From an uncultured Clostridia bacterium (GTDB taxonomy: Bacteria; Bacillota; Clostridia; Christensenellales; Borkfalkiaceae): 64,000 nt of DNA. Numbering within the stretch: the stretch's first letter is position 1; each line of letters begins with the position of its first letter. Shown here one piece after another: positions 44,583 to 51,226 of this stretch. Under the pieces are notes generated by a model. The model worked only from the letters and a program-made list of their open reading frames with translations. It made no database searches and was not told the origin of the DNA. Location of the stretch: NCBI GenBank assembly GCA_904419945.1, contig CAJFTM010000001.1, positions 174,909 through 238,908 on the forward strand, read 5' to 3'. Made by a program: the position numbers and the translations under genes.

Positions 44583-45485
44583 ATGAATGATTTTTGGGAA
44601 ACTTTAAAAACGTTTTTTGATTATTTTGTTAACAATACCGGCTTAGTGATTGTCCGTACGCTTGCTTTTTTTGTTTTAGGGCTTGTTATTATAAAGATAA
44701 TACAGGCTATTACGCGGAGTGCGACGCTCAAAAGCAGTAAGTTGGATAATTCGGCCGCTTCGTTCATTATTTCGATCGTAACCGTTGTTTTATATGTTGC
44801 ATTGGTCATCGTGGTGGTCAGTTCTCTCGGCTTTTCAACGGCCGGTATCATAGCCGGATTTTCAGCGGTTGCTTTGGCAATCGCGCTTGCATTGAAGGAC
44901 AGCCTCGGGAGTCTTGCAAACGGCGTAATTATTATTTTTACAAAACCTTTCAAAAAGGGTGATTATGTTCAGATCGGTGACTATGACGGTCTCGTGCAGG
45001 ATATCCGACTCTTTAATACAAAAATCCTGACGTATGACAATAACGAAGTTATCATTCCGAACAGCGATATCCTCAGTTCAGAAATGATCAATTACAGCAC
45101 GATGCCTCTGCGCCGTGTCGTCATTGATGTTCCAATTCCGTACGGTGCAGATATTGCCGAGGTGAAGGCGACCATTATGAATAGTTTAACGTCTTATCGT
45201 TACGGAGTCTCTCAGCCGGCTCCTGCCGTCGTACTCAAATCATATCAAAACAGTGCATTGCTTTTTTCGGCGCGCGTTTGGACGCAGAACGAACATTATT
45301 GGGATACGTTGAACGATCTGTATGAAATCATACTCCTCGATTTACAGGCAAAAGGGATCGATATTCCTTTCAATCGGCTGGACGTTTCGCTGTTACCAAG
45401 TTCGGATGCAACGCCGCCTATCCAAAAGGCTTCGATTGCTGCTCGTGGAAAGGGTGAAGAAGAAAAGGAGGGAGAGCAAAAATGA
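44583..45485 (+). CDS. mscS: Small-conductance mechanosensitive channel (MscS family)
   Basis: A 300-residue membrane channel that releases solutes on osmotic downshift. Three membrane segments lie at about 16-38, 58-82 and 85-125. The pore helix and beta domain show ALALKDSLGSLANGVIIIFTK-type sequence (SLGSLANGVI) and FKKGDYVQIGDYDGLV. The cytoplasmic beta/C-terminal domain ends in an acidic tail. It overlaps the next gene by 4 bases (ATGA), so the two are probably made together. Confidence 0.92.
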   Translation: MNDFWETLKTFFDYFVNNTGLVIVRTLAFFVLGLVIIKIIQAITRSATLKSSKLDNSAASFIISIVTVVLYVALVIVVVSSLGFSTAGIIAGFSAVALAIALALKDSLGSLANGVIIIFTKPFKKGDYVQIGDYDGLVQDIRLFNTKILTYDNNEVIIPNSDILSSEMINYSTMPLRRVVIDVPIPYGADIAEVKATIMNSLTSYRYGVSQPAPAVVLKSYQNSALLFSARVWTQNEHYWDTLNDLYEIILLDLQAKGIDIPFNRLDVSLLPSSDATPPIQKASIAARGKGEEEKEGEQK

Positions 45486-46018
45486 GTCTTTCCTATGCTT
45501 TATTGACCGAAGAGGCTACGGGATCTACTCCCGCGACCGATACGGCTTCGTTGATCCTGCAATATTGTATTTATGCGGCAATCATTGTCGTAGGGTTGAT
45601 TATTTTGTGCGTTTTGCGCCGCAGCAGTAAGTTGCCGTCGCATATTGAGTTAAAACGCCAAATGGAAGCCATCGCAACTGAAATCGTATCTTTGCTCTCC
45701 GATTGCAATGAAAAGGCTGTTGGGGCATACGATTTCTTTAAGCGTACGTCAAAATTGCTGTATCGAACCGATCGTCTCGTATACGTCGCGACGCTCCTTT
45801 CTGATAAAGAGCGCGACGGTGATATCGGAAATATTGCCATCGCGCTGGAAAACGCACGCGACTGCATTTCTCCGTATAAGTTTCGCGCAAAGACGCAGGA
45901 TGAGCTGAACGGGCTATACGACGCACAGGAAAAAGTACAGGGGGCCATATCAACGATCGAAAAAATCGTTCGCCGCGATCAGGATATGGACGAGAAGGAA
46001 GTGAAAAAGAAAGGATAA
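45482..46018 (+). CDS. Uncharacterised single-span membrane protein coupled to MscS
   Basis: A 178-residue protein that I do not recognise. One membrane segment lies at about 25-44 (ILQYCIYAAIIVVGLIILCV), followed by a helical, probably coiled-coil cytoplasmic part with regularly spaced charges (ELKRQMEAIATEIVSLL, QEKVQGAISTIEKIV). The start overlaps the mscS stop, which suggests that it works with or is regulated with the channel. No catalytic motif is visible. Confidence 0.75.
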   Translation: MSLSYALLTEEATGSTPATDTASLILQYCIYAAIIVVGLIILCVLRRSSKLPSHIELKRQMEAIATEIVSLLSDCNEKAVGAYDFFKRTSKLLYRTDRLVYVATLLSDKERDGDIGNIAIALENARDCISPYKFRAKTQDELNGLYDAQEKVQGAISTIEKIVRRDQDMDEKEVKKKG

Positions 46019-46028
46019 GGCTCAGTAT

Positions 46029-46739
46029 ATGGACAGGACTTTGATTTGTATCGGCGGAGGAGAGCTAAGGGCAAAGGAAACGCTCAAAATCGACGGTTAT
46101 ATTGCTGCCAAAGCGAAGGAACACGCCGGCGATCGGCGGGCGTACGGCCTTTTTATTCCGACGGCCAGTCATGACAGTATGCCGTATTTTAATAGCTTCC
46201 GCAAGACATATACTTCGGTTTATGATATCAAAGCGGATGTCGCCCTTACAGTATACGGGGAAATGAGCCTGGACCGGATTCGTGAAAAATTTGAAAAGGC
46301 TGATTTCTTGTATATCGGCGGCGGCGATACTCTGTTCATGATCGACCATTGGAAAAAAACCGGAATGCTCTCTCTCATTCGTGAGGCATATGAGCGCGGC
46401 GTGATCGTATGCGGTCTCTCAGCCGGAGCAATCTGTTGGTTTGAAACAATGTATACCGATTCTGCGCAAATGCAGACGGGGGAGGTGTATGCATTGTATC
46501 CCGGACTAAATTGGGTAAAGGGAACAATTTCTCCGCATTATGACAGCAGAGTGCTTGACTTTAATCAAAAAATAGTGTATACTAATCAAGACGCTATCGG
46601 GTTAGAGGATAACAGCGCGATCGAGATCGTCAACGAAACGATTGTCCGCTCTCTTTCGGCGGGCGGAAATGCTTATTTTCTGCATCACGAAAATGGAGTC
46701 GTGCAAGCATCGATCATTCAGCCGCGGCTAATCTTGTAA
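46029..46739 (+). CDS. Peptidase S51 (peptidase E/cyanophycinase-like)
   Basis: A 236-residue serine peptidase-like protein. The nucleophile elbow is CGLSAGAICW with Ser131, preceded by the conserved FLYIGGGDTLFMID. Peptidase E cleaves N-terminal Asp dipeptides; cyanophycinases cut Asp-Arg polymers. The short length suggests the peptidase E-like branch. Ten bases after the MscS partner. A consensus promoter for the following tRNA genes lies inside its 3' third. Confidence 0.85.
   Translation: MDRTLICIGGGELRAKETLKIDGYIAAKAKEHAGDRRAYGLFIPTASHDSMPYFNSFRKTYTSVYDIKADVALTVYGEMSLDRIREKFEKADFLYIGGGDTLFMIDHWKKTGMLSLIREAYERGVIVCGLSAGAICWFETMYTDSAQMQTGEVYALYPGLNWVKGTISPHYDSRVLDFNQKIVYTNQDAIGLEDNSAIEIVNETIVRSLSAGGNAYFLHHENGVVQASIIQPRLIL
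46555..46583 (+). promoter_or_regulatory. Intragenic promoter likely serving tRNA-Leu and tRNA-Val
   Basis: TTGACT at 46555-46560 and TATACT at 46578-46583, spacing 17, inside the S51 gene. No comparable promoter lies in the 17 bases between that gene and tRNA-Leu. A transcript from here would carry about 165 bases ahead of the tRNA. Confidence 0.55.
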
Positions 46740-46756
46740 GGACGTCATCGCATTAT

Positions 46757-46843
46757 GCGAGTGTGGTGAAACTGGCAGACGCGCTAGATTCAGGTTCTAG
46801 TGGGAGCGATCCCATGCAGGTTCAAGTCCTGTCACTCGCACCA
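46757..46843 (+). tRNA. tRNA-Leu (anticodon CAG)
   Basis: An 87-base class II tRNA with encoded CCA. The acceptor arms GCGAGTG (46757-46763) and CACTCGC (46833-46839) pair fully. The anticodon arm is CTAGA-TTCAGGT-TCTAG with CAG in the loop. The long variable arm (TGGGAGCGATCCCA) and the T-arm GGTTCAAGTCC are intact. Confidence 0.95.
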
Positions 46844-46873
46844 ATTTAAGATCCGCAATTTTGTTGCGGATAT

Positions 46874-46950
46874 GGGGGCATAGCTCAGTTGGTTAGAGCG
46901 CTCGCTTCACATGCGAGAGGTCGTAGGTTCGAGTCCTACTGTCCCTACCA
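46874..46950 (+). tRNA. tRNA-Val (anticodon CAC)
   Basis: A 77-base tRNA with encoded CCA. The acceptor GGGGGCA (46874-46880) pairs with TGTCCCT (46940-46946) with two G-U pairs. The anticodon arm is CTCGC-TTCACAT-GCGAG with CAC in the loop. The T-arm GGTTCGAGTCC is present. It follows tRNA-Leu by 30 bases and shares its terminator. Confidence 0.94.
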
Positions 46951-46962
46951 GTTCAGAGAATA

Positions 46963-47007
46963 GCCATATACGGTACAATGTAAAGTGGAGCCGTATATGG
47001 CCTTTTT
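46963..47007 (+). terminator. Terminator after the tRNA-Leu/tRNA-Val pair
   Basis: GCCATATACGG (46963-46973) pairs with CCGTATATGGC (46991-47001), 11 bp, followed by CTTTTTG. Confidence 0.85.
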
Positions 47008-47025
47008 GATTCTATGAAGGGCAGC

Positions 47026-47106
47026 GTGCGATGGGCATTTGCTGCGCGGAAGCTATTGCTTCGCGGCAAACGAAACGGTATAGGAAAGAAACGTCACCCA
47101 TTGCAT
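47026..47106 (+). other. Possible structured RNA in a gene-free stretch
   Basis: The 350 bases between the tRNA-Val terminator and the tRNA-Trp terminator hold no gene that I can support. Here a 10-bp outer stem (47026-47035 with 47097-47106, two G-U pairs) encloses an inner hairpin TTTGC(47038-47042)/GCAAA(47066-47070) with a GGAAGC/GCTTC tip. This may be a small structured RNA or a decayed element. No upstream promoter is seen for it. Confidence 0.3.
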
Positions 47107-47135
47107 AGAGAAGATAGAATCTGTTAGGCAGACGA

Positions 47136-47164
47136 TTGACTTTTAGGCTGGATTGAGATAAAAT
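47136..47164 (+). promoter_or_regulatory. Promoter-like sequence in the gene-free stretch
   Basis: TTGACT at 47136-47141 and TAAAAT at 47159-47164, spacing 17. Downstream a GGGGAGGA at 47209-47216 precedes a TTG, but the frame closes after five codons, so no gene follows. It could drive a small RNA or be a relic. Confidence 0.4.
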
Positions 47165-47322
47165 AATGTGGAATCATTGATGCTGCATCGCTTATTGCGT
47201 TTTAATGCGGGGAGGATTTTTGTATCGTAAAGTATAGTCACAGCGATTAATATACAAATCCACACATTCTGTCAAATTTAGATAAAAGCGCGGCGTTGAT
47301 TGCCTGGCGCGAAGGCTCAATC

Positions 47323-47358
47323 AAAAACAAAAACAGCCTGCATGACTGCAGACTGTTT
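47323..47358 (-). terminator. tRNA-Trp terminator
   Basis: On the minus strand a 12-bp stem with one mismatch (AAACAGTCTGCA/TGCAGGCTGTTT, plus-strand 47347-47358 and 47331-47342) is followed by TTTTTGTTTTT. Confidence 0.85.
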
Positions 47359-47360
47359 GC

Positions 47361-47435
47361 TGGCAGGGGAGACGCGATTCGAACACGCAACCTACGGTTT
47401 TGGAGACCGCTACTCTACCGTTGAGCCACTCCCCT
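47361..47435 (-). tRNA. tRNA-Trp (anticodon CCA)
   Basis: A 75-base tRNA on the minus strand with encoded CCA. The acceptor AGGGGAG pairs with CTCCCCT; the anticodon arm is GCGGT-CTCCAAA-ACCGT with CCA in the loop; the T-arm contains GTTCGAATC. A consensus promoter lies just upstream and a strong terminator just downstream. Confidence 0.95.
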
Positions 47436-47441
47436 AAGCAC

Positions 47442-47471
47442 TTGATTATTATATACTAAATTTAGTATAAA
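47442..47471 (+). promoter_or_regulatory. Promoter for proC-rnhA
   Basis: TTGATT at 47442-47447 and TATAAA at 47466-47471, spacing 18. It occupies the same DNA as the tRNA-Trp promoter on the other strand. Confidence 0.55.
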
Positions 47472-47476
47472 GTCAA
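47448..47476 (-). promoter_or_regulatory. Promoter for tRNA-Trp
   Basis: On the minus strand TTGACT (47476-47471) and TATAAT (47453-47448), spacing 17, about 13 bases before the 5' end of the tRNA. Confidence 0.8.
47452..47469. repeat. Perfect 18-bp palindrome between divergent promoters
   Basis: TATACTAAA at 47452-47460 and its exact reverse complement TTTAGTATA at 47461-47469, with no spacer. It fills the spacer region of both the tRNA-Trp and the proC promoter, a natural operator position for a dimeric regulator. Confidence 0.6.
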
Positions 47477-47514
47477 TCGATTTTTTGAATTTTAAGTATA
47501 AAAAAGGAGGCATT

Positions 47515-48327
47515 ATGAAAAAGCAATACAAGCTCGGAGTGATCGGCGGCGGCTTTATGGCGCGCGCTATTTTACAGGGAGCTGTTCGATCTGAGTTCAT
47601 TAAGGCGAAAAAGGTAATCGTTGCGGATCCTTCGCAGTCTGCGCTCGCTCAGTTAGAAGAGCTGGGCGTCGAATGCACCCGAGACAATCGCGTGGTCGCG
47701 GCAAATTGTGAATACCTTTTGATCGCTGTTAAACCGCAGACGTTTGCTGCTGTAGCCGAAGACTTGCATGAGGTCTCCGTGGATAAAATAATTACGATTA
47801 TGGCGGGTGTCCGCAAGGAGAAAATTCGTGCGGCGCTCCCTTGGGCTTTGCCGAAAATTGCGCGAGCAATGCCGAATTTACCTTGTTCCGTTGGGGCAGG
47901 CATGACGGCGCTTGATTTGTCTGATTTTGACGGGGAGATAGACGATTGTGCTTTTATTCATTCGATATTTGACAATGTCGGCAATGTTTTGGAGGTGCCG
48001 GAGGAAAAGTTAAATGCTGTCACAGGGATCAGCGGCAGCGGTCCTGCATATGTTTATATGTTTATTGACGGACTTGTGCGTGCCGGCATGAAACAGGGGC
48101 TGACCGAAGACGAAGCAAAGACTCTTGCCGTCAATACGGTCGCCGGCGGTGCAGAAATGGTCGCACATGCAGAAGATAAATCGCTCGATGAGCTGATTTC
48201 TGCCGTATGTAGTAAGGGGGGGACGACAATTCAGGCCGTCGATTCCTTTCATAAAGACGATCTATACGGAATTATTGACCGTGCCGTCGCTGCTTGTGTG
48301 CATCGCGCCGAAGAGCTCTCTGAATGA
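47515..48327 (+). CDS. proC: Pyrroline-5-carboxylate reductase
   Basis: A 270-residue NAD(P)H-dependent enzyme, the last step of proline synthesis. The Rossmann start is LGVIGGGFMARAIL; later motifs are RAMPNLPCSVGAGMTAL and the signature AVTGISGSGPAYVYMFIDGL and TVAGGAEMV. The ATG at 47515 follows AAAAAGGAGG. Its stop overlaps rnhA. An EF-P gene for polyproline translation is elsewhere in the window, but no link is implied. Confidence 0.96.
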   Translation: MKKQYKLGVIGGGFMARAILQGAVRSEFIKAKKVIVADPSQSALAQLEELGVECTRDNRVVAANCEYLLIAVKPQTFAAVAEDLHEVSVDKIITIMAGVRKEKIRAALPWALPKIARAMPNLPCSVGAGMTALDLSDFDGEIDDCAFIHSIFDNVGNVLEVPEEKLNAVTGISGSGPAYVYMFIDGLVRAGMKQGLTEDEAKTLAVNTVAGGAEMVAHAEDKSLDELISAVCSKGGTTIQAVDSFHKDDLYGIIDRAVAACVHRAEELSE

Positions 48328-48773
48328 TGAAAGAGATCGATCTTTATACGGACGGTGCATGCTCCGGAAATCCGGGTGCGGGCGGTTACGGTGCAATTTT
48401 GATCTATCGCGGCGTAGAGCGTGAGATCAGCGGCGGTGAGTCTTCTACGACCAACAATCGTATGGAAATCTATGCGGTGATCGCAGGATTGCGATGCCTG
48501 AAGGAGCGCTGTAAAGTCAATATTTACAGTGATTCGGCATATACTGTCAATGCTTTTAATCAGCGTTGGATCCATGCGTGGTTAAAGTGCGGATGGAAGA
48601 AAGCTGACGGCAAGCCGGTACTCAATGCGGACCTTTGGCAAGAGCTTTACGCGCTCGTACAGCAGCATGAAGTGCGTTTTATTAAGGTCAAGGGACACGC
48701 CGATAATGCATATAATAATCGCTGTGATGCTTTGGCGCGCGCCGCCATTAAAAATTTGAAAGGGCCGGCATGA
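48324..48773 (+). CDS. rnhA: Ribonuclease HI
   Basis: A 149-residue enzyme that cuts the RNA strand of RNA-DNA hybrids. The DEDD active site is visible in LYTDGACSGNPGAGGYG, NNRMEIYAVI, IYSDSAYTVNAF and the C-terminal NNRCDALA. The WxxG-type handle HAWLKCGWKKADGKPV is present. It starts at ATG 48324 (or 48327), overlapping the proC stop by 4 bases. Confidence 0.96.
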   Translation: MMKEIDLYTDGACSGNPGAGGYGAILIYRGVEREISGGESSTTNNRMEIYAVIAGLRCLKERCKVNIYSDSAYTVNAFNQRWIHAWLKCGWKKADGKPVLNADLWQELYALVQQHEVRFIKVKGHADNAYNNRCDALARAAIKNLKGPA

Positions 48774-48848
48774 TGCGGGCTTGAACGCGCTATACTATAG
48801 AGTGTCCCGGTTTGATTCAATTTTTTCACAGGGGCATATTCGCTATTC

Positions 48849-49886
48849 ATGAAAGAGATTTTTCGAAAAATTGCATCGGCGTTGCTTTTTGCCGGCTCGG
48901 CAGCGGTCACGGTCGTTTTGACGGTCCATTGTTTGGCATGGTTTCAAACGGGCTTTTTGCATACCTATGCGCCCGTCATCGCTTCTGTCGCAGTCACGGT
49001 CGAGGTCATCTATATTTTAGCCGCGCTCTTATTTTTATTGAGGGGCTCACAGACCGTCTACAAATTTATGTTGACGGGGCTCATTCTTGCGGCTTTGATT
49101 TTGTCGATCTGCTTTATTTTACAGGCGACGGGCTTTTTAGATCGCATTGATTCTGTTGAAGATCTGCAAGCACTCATCGATTCGCGCGGTAGCTTTTGGG
49201 CGCCGATCATCTTTATTGTTTTGCAGATGCTGCAGGTTTTTTTGCTTCCGCTGCCCGGTGTTTTGACGGTTGGGGCCGGCGTCTTGCTGTTTGGCGCTTG
49301 GGAAACCTGTTTATATAGCTATATTGGCATTGTTCTCGGGTCATTGATTGCCTTTGCTGTCGGCAGAGTGATTGGTTATCGTGCCGCGGCATGGTTGGTC
49401 GGGCGAGAGTCTCTCGATAAATGGCTGCAAAAAGTAAAGGGGAAGGATCGCCGTTTGTTGACGGTAATGTTTATTTTACCGATATTTCCGGATGACATTC
49501 TCTGTTTTGTCGCCGGATTATCGACGATGAGCTGGAAGTATTTTATCATTACCCAGTTGATTGCTCGAGCGATCTCGGTCGTTGCGACAAGTGCATCCGT
49601 CGCCGGTATGGTCATTCCATATGATACTTGGTGGGGGATTTTATGCTGGATCATTGTCGGCCTTGCGATTATTGCTCTCTTTATTCTTCTCTATAAAAAG
49701 GGCGATGTGATCGAAAAGTGGTTTTTTAATTTGTTTCGCTCTAAAAAGAATAGAGATATAAAAACAGCAGATGATTCGATTATTGAGGGGACTGTAAAAC
49801 AGCGGAAGCGGGCGAAGGCCGAGGCTGAGGAGCCTGGTCATGCGCAGGTTGATTCGGACGGTCATTCCGGGATGCGAGATGTTTGA
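48849..49886 (+). CDS. TVP38/TMEM64 (VTT/DedA-like) membrane protein
   Basis: A 345-residue integral membrane protein. Two N-terminal spans (about 10-32, 40-62) and a third near 75-95 precede the VTT domain. That domain has LLPLPGVLTVGAGVLLFG, GSLIAFAVGR and MFILPIFPDDILCFVAGLS. Members are implicated in lipid movement across membranes. The last 60 residues are a charged cytoplasmic tail. The ribosome site is weak. A terminator follows. Confidence 0.88.
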   Translation: MKEIFRKIASALLFAGSAAVTVVLTVHCLAWFQTGFLHTYAPVIASVAVTVEVIYILAALLFLLRGSQTVYKFMLTGLILAALILSICFILQATGFLDRIDSVEDLQALIDSRGSFWAPIIFIVLQMLQVFLLPLPGVLTVGAGVLLFGAWETCLYSYIGIVLGSLIAFAVGRVIGYRAAAWLVGRESLDKWLQKVKGKDRRLLTVMFILPIFPDDILCFVAGLSTMSWKYFIITQLIARAISVVATSASVAGMVIPYDTWWGILCWIIVGLAIIALFILLYKKGDVIEKWFFNLFRSKKNRDIKTADDSIIEGTVKQRKRAKAEAEEPGHAQVDSDGHSGMRDV

Positions 49887-49909
49887 TTTTTATGCTAAAA
49901 TATAAGATG

Positions 49910-49934
49910 CGGCCGGAATTTTTTCGGCCGTTTT
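49910..49934 (+). terminator. Terminator after the VTT gene
   Basis: CGGCCG (49910-49915) pairs with CGGCCG (49925-49930), then TTTT. The A/T-rich loop could extend the stem slightly. Confidence 0.75.
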
Positions 49935-49936
49935 GC

Positions 49937-49966
49937 TTGACGAATTCTATATTAAAATGATATCAT
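49937..49966 (+). promoter_or_regulatory. Promoter for the SPFH gene
   Basis: TTGACG at 49937-49942 and TATCAT at 49961-49966, spacing 18. It starts right after the preceding terminator. Confidence 0.65.
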
Positions 49967-49994
49967 ATTTATATCAAATCAGGAGGGAATTCGT

Positions 49995-50927
49995 ATGGAA
50001 TCCAAACAATGGATGGTTGAAGAAAAAGAACTGAAGCCAAAGAGCGGCTGGCTGTTTTTGTTTCTTTTTATTGTGTTGGTGGCCGGAGGCATTGCGCTGT
50101 GTTGCTTGGCTGCACAAATGGAGCAATCCGGATTATTTTTGGCAATATGTATCGTCGGCATTGCCCTGGTTCTGCTTGGTTTGTTCGTATTGACAGGCCT
50201 GAAAATTCTGCATCCGAATGAGGCAGTCGTTTTGACGTTATTCGGGAAATATTACGGTTCAATCAAGAAAGACGGATTCTTTTGGGTCAATCCATTCTGT
50301 TCCATCTTCAATCCGGCGGCGGGTGCTGCCGGAATGGGACGTAAACTTTCCTTGAAGGCAATGACGCTGAATAACGAAAAGCAAAAAGTCAATGATGAAG
50401 AGGGGAATCCGATTGAAATCGGCGTGGTTGTAATTTGGCGTGTCGTCGATACAGCGCGTGCCGTCTTCAACGTAGAAAACTATGCGGCATTTATTTCAAC
50501 GCAATGTGATGCGGCGATTCGTCAGGTTGCTCGGCAGTATCCGTACGATGTTTCCGAAAATGGTGACGAAAAATCGCTGCGGGGTTCATCGGTCGAGATC
50601 GCTGAGATCCTCAAGCAGGAGATTCAAAGCCGTGTTCTTGTGGCCGGGATCGAAGTTTCTGAAGCGCGCATTGCACACCTGGCATATGCGCCGGAGATCG
50701 CTGCGGCTATGTTGCAGCGGCAGCAGGCATCCGCTATTATCGCGGCCCGGCAAAAAATCGTCGATGGGGCCGTCAGCATGGTAGAAATGGCATTAAAAAA
50801 GCTGAGCGAGAATCAAGTCGTTGAGCTGGACGAAGAACGCAAAGCGGCGATGGTTTCTAATTTGCTTGTTGTTTTGTGCGGCAGTAAGGATGCTCAGCCG
50901 ATTGTAAATAGCGGTTCATTGTATTGA
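49995..50927 (+). CDS. SPFH (band 7) domain membrane protein
   Basis: A 310-residue protein with two N-terminal membrane spans (about 19-40 and 48-72) followed by an SPFH domain (about 75-230) with [17 protein letters not shown] and [16 protein letters not shown], and a helical C-terminal part. SPFH proteins form oligomeric scaffolds in membrane microdomains. AGGAGG precedes the ATG. It is followed by a small RHH protein, a pairing seen in other bacteria. Confidence 0.9.
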   Translation: MESKQWMVEEKELKPKSGWLFLFLFIVLVAGGIALCCLAAQMEQSGLFLAICIVGIALVLLGLFVLTGLKILHPNEAVVLTLFGKYYGSIKKDGFFWVNPFCSIFNPAAGAAGMGRKLSLKAMTLNNEKQKVNDEEGNPIEIGVVVIWRVVDTARAVFNVENYAAFISTQCDAAIRQVARQYPYDVSENGDEKSLRGSSVEIAEILKQEIQSRVLVAGIEVSEARIAHLAYAPEIAAAMLQRQQASAIIAARQKIVDGAVSMVEMALKKLSENQVVELDEERKAAMVSNLLVVLCGSKDAQPIVNSGSLY

Positions 50928-50944
50928 TTTGTTTGCAAAGTATT

Positions 50945-51118
50945 ATGTCTGACAGAAACAGAAAAAAGCAGATACCTTTACGTATTTCACTGCAACTGTA
51001 TGAAGAACTGAATGCATGGGCTGAGGATGAGTTTCGATCCTTAAACGGGCAGATCGAATACTTGTTGCGTGAGTGCGTGCGGATCAGGCGCGGAAAAGAG
51101 AAGGACCGAGATCGGTAA
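50945..51118 (+). CDS. Small Arc-like ribbon-helix-helix protein
   Basis: A 57-residue protein with the pattern [20 protein letters not shown] then [16 protein letters not shown]: strand, helix, helix, as in Arc/MetJ-type DNA-binding proteins. Small proteins of this type commonly follow SPFH genes. The ATG at 50945 gives a start beginning MSDRNRKK; a TTG at 50924 overlapping the SPFH stop would add seven residues. Neither has a strong ribosome site, so coupling to the SPFH gene is likely. Confidence 0.8.
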   Translation: MSDRNRKKQIPLRISLQLYEELNAWAEDEFRSLNGQIEYLLRECVRIRRGKEKDRDR

Positions 51119-51124
51119 AGTTCG

Positions 51125-51170
51125 GGCGGGCGTGTGCGCGAATTGTGCACATTGCCCGTCATTTCATTTG
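51125..51170 (+). terminator. Probable terminator after the SPFH-RHH unit
   Basis: GGCGGGCG (51125-51132) pairs with TGCCCGTC (51153-51160), with an inner GTGCGC/GTGCAC stem and loop GAATT. The tail ATTTCATTTG is only moderately T-rich. Confidence 0.55.
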
Positions 51171-51196
51171 TGCTTTTAGACGGGATGTGGTATAAT
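51168..51196 (+). promoter_or_regulatory. Promoter for the ABC-F gene and lgt
   Basis: TTGTGC at 51168-51173 and TATAAT at 51191-51196, spacing 17, with an extended TG before the -10. Confidence 0.72.
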
Positions 51197-51226
51197 AGGC
51201 AGGAAATAACCAACTGAGAGGATGTC

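Noticed and set aside
47209..47234. Small gene after GGGGAGGA in the tRNA intergenic stretch
   Set aside because: The TTG frame closes after five codons and no other frame is open.
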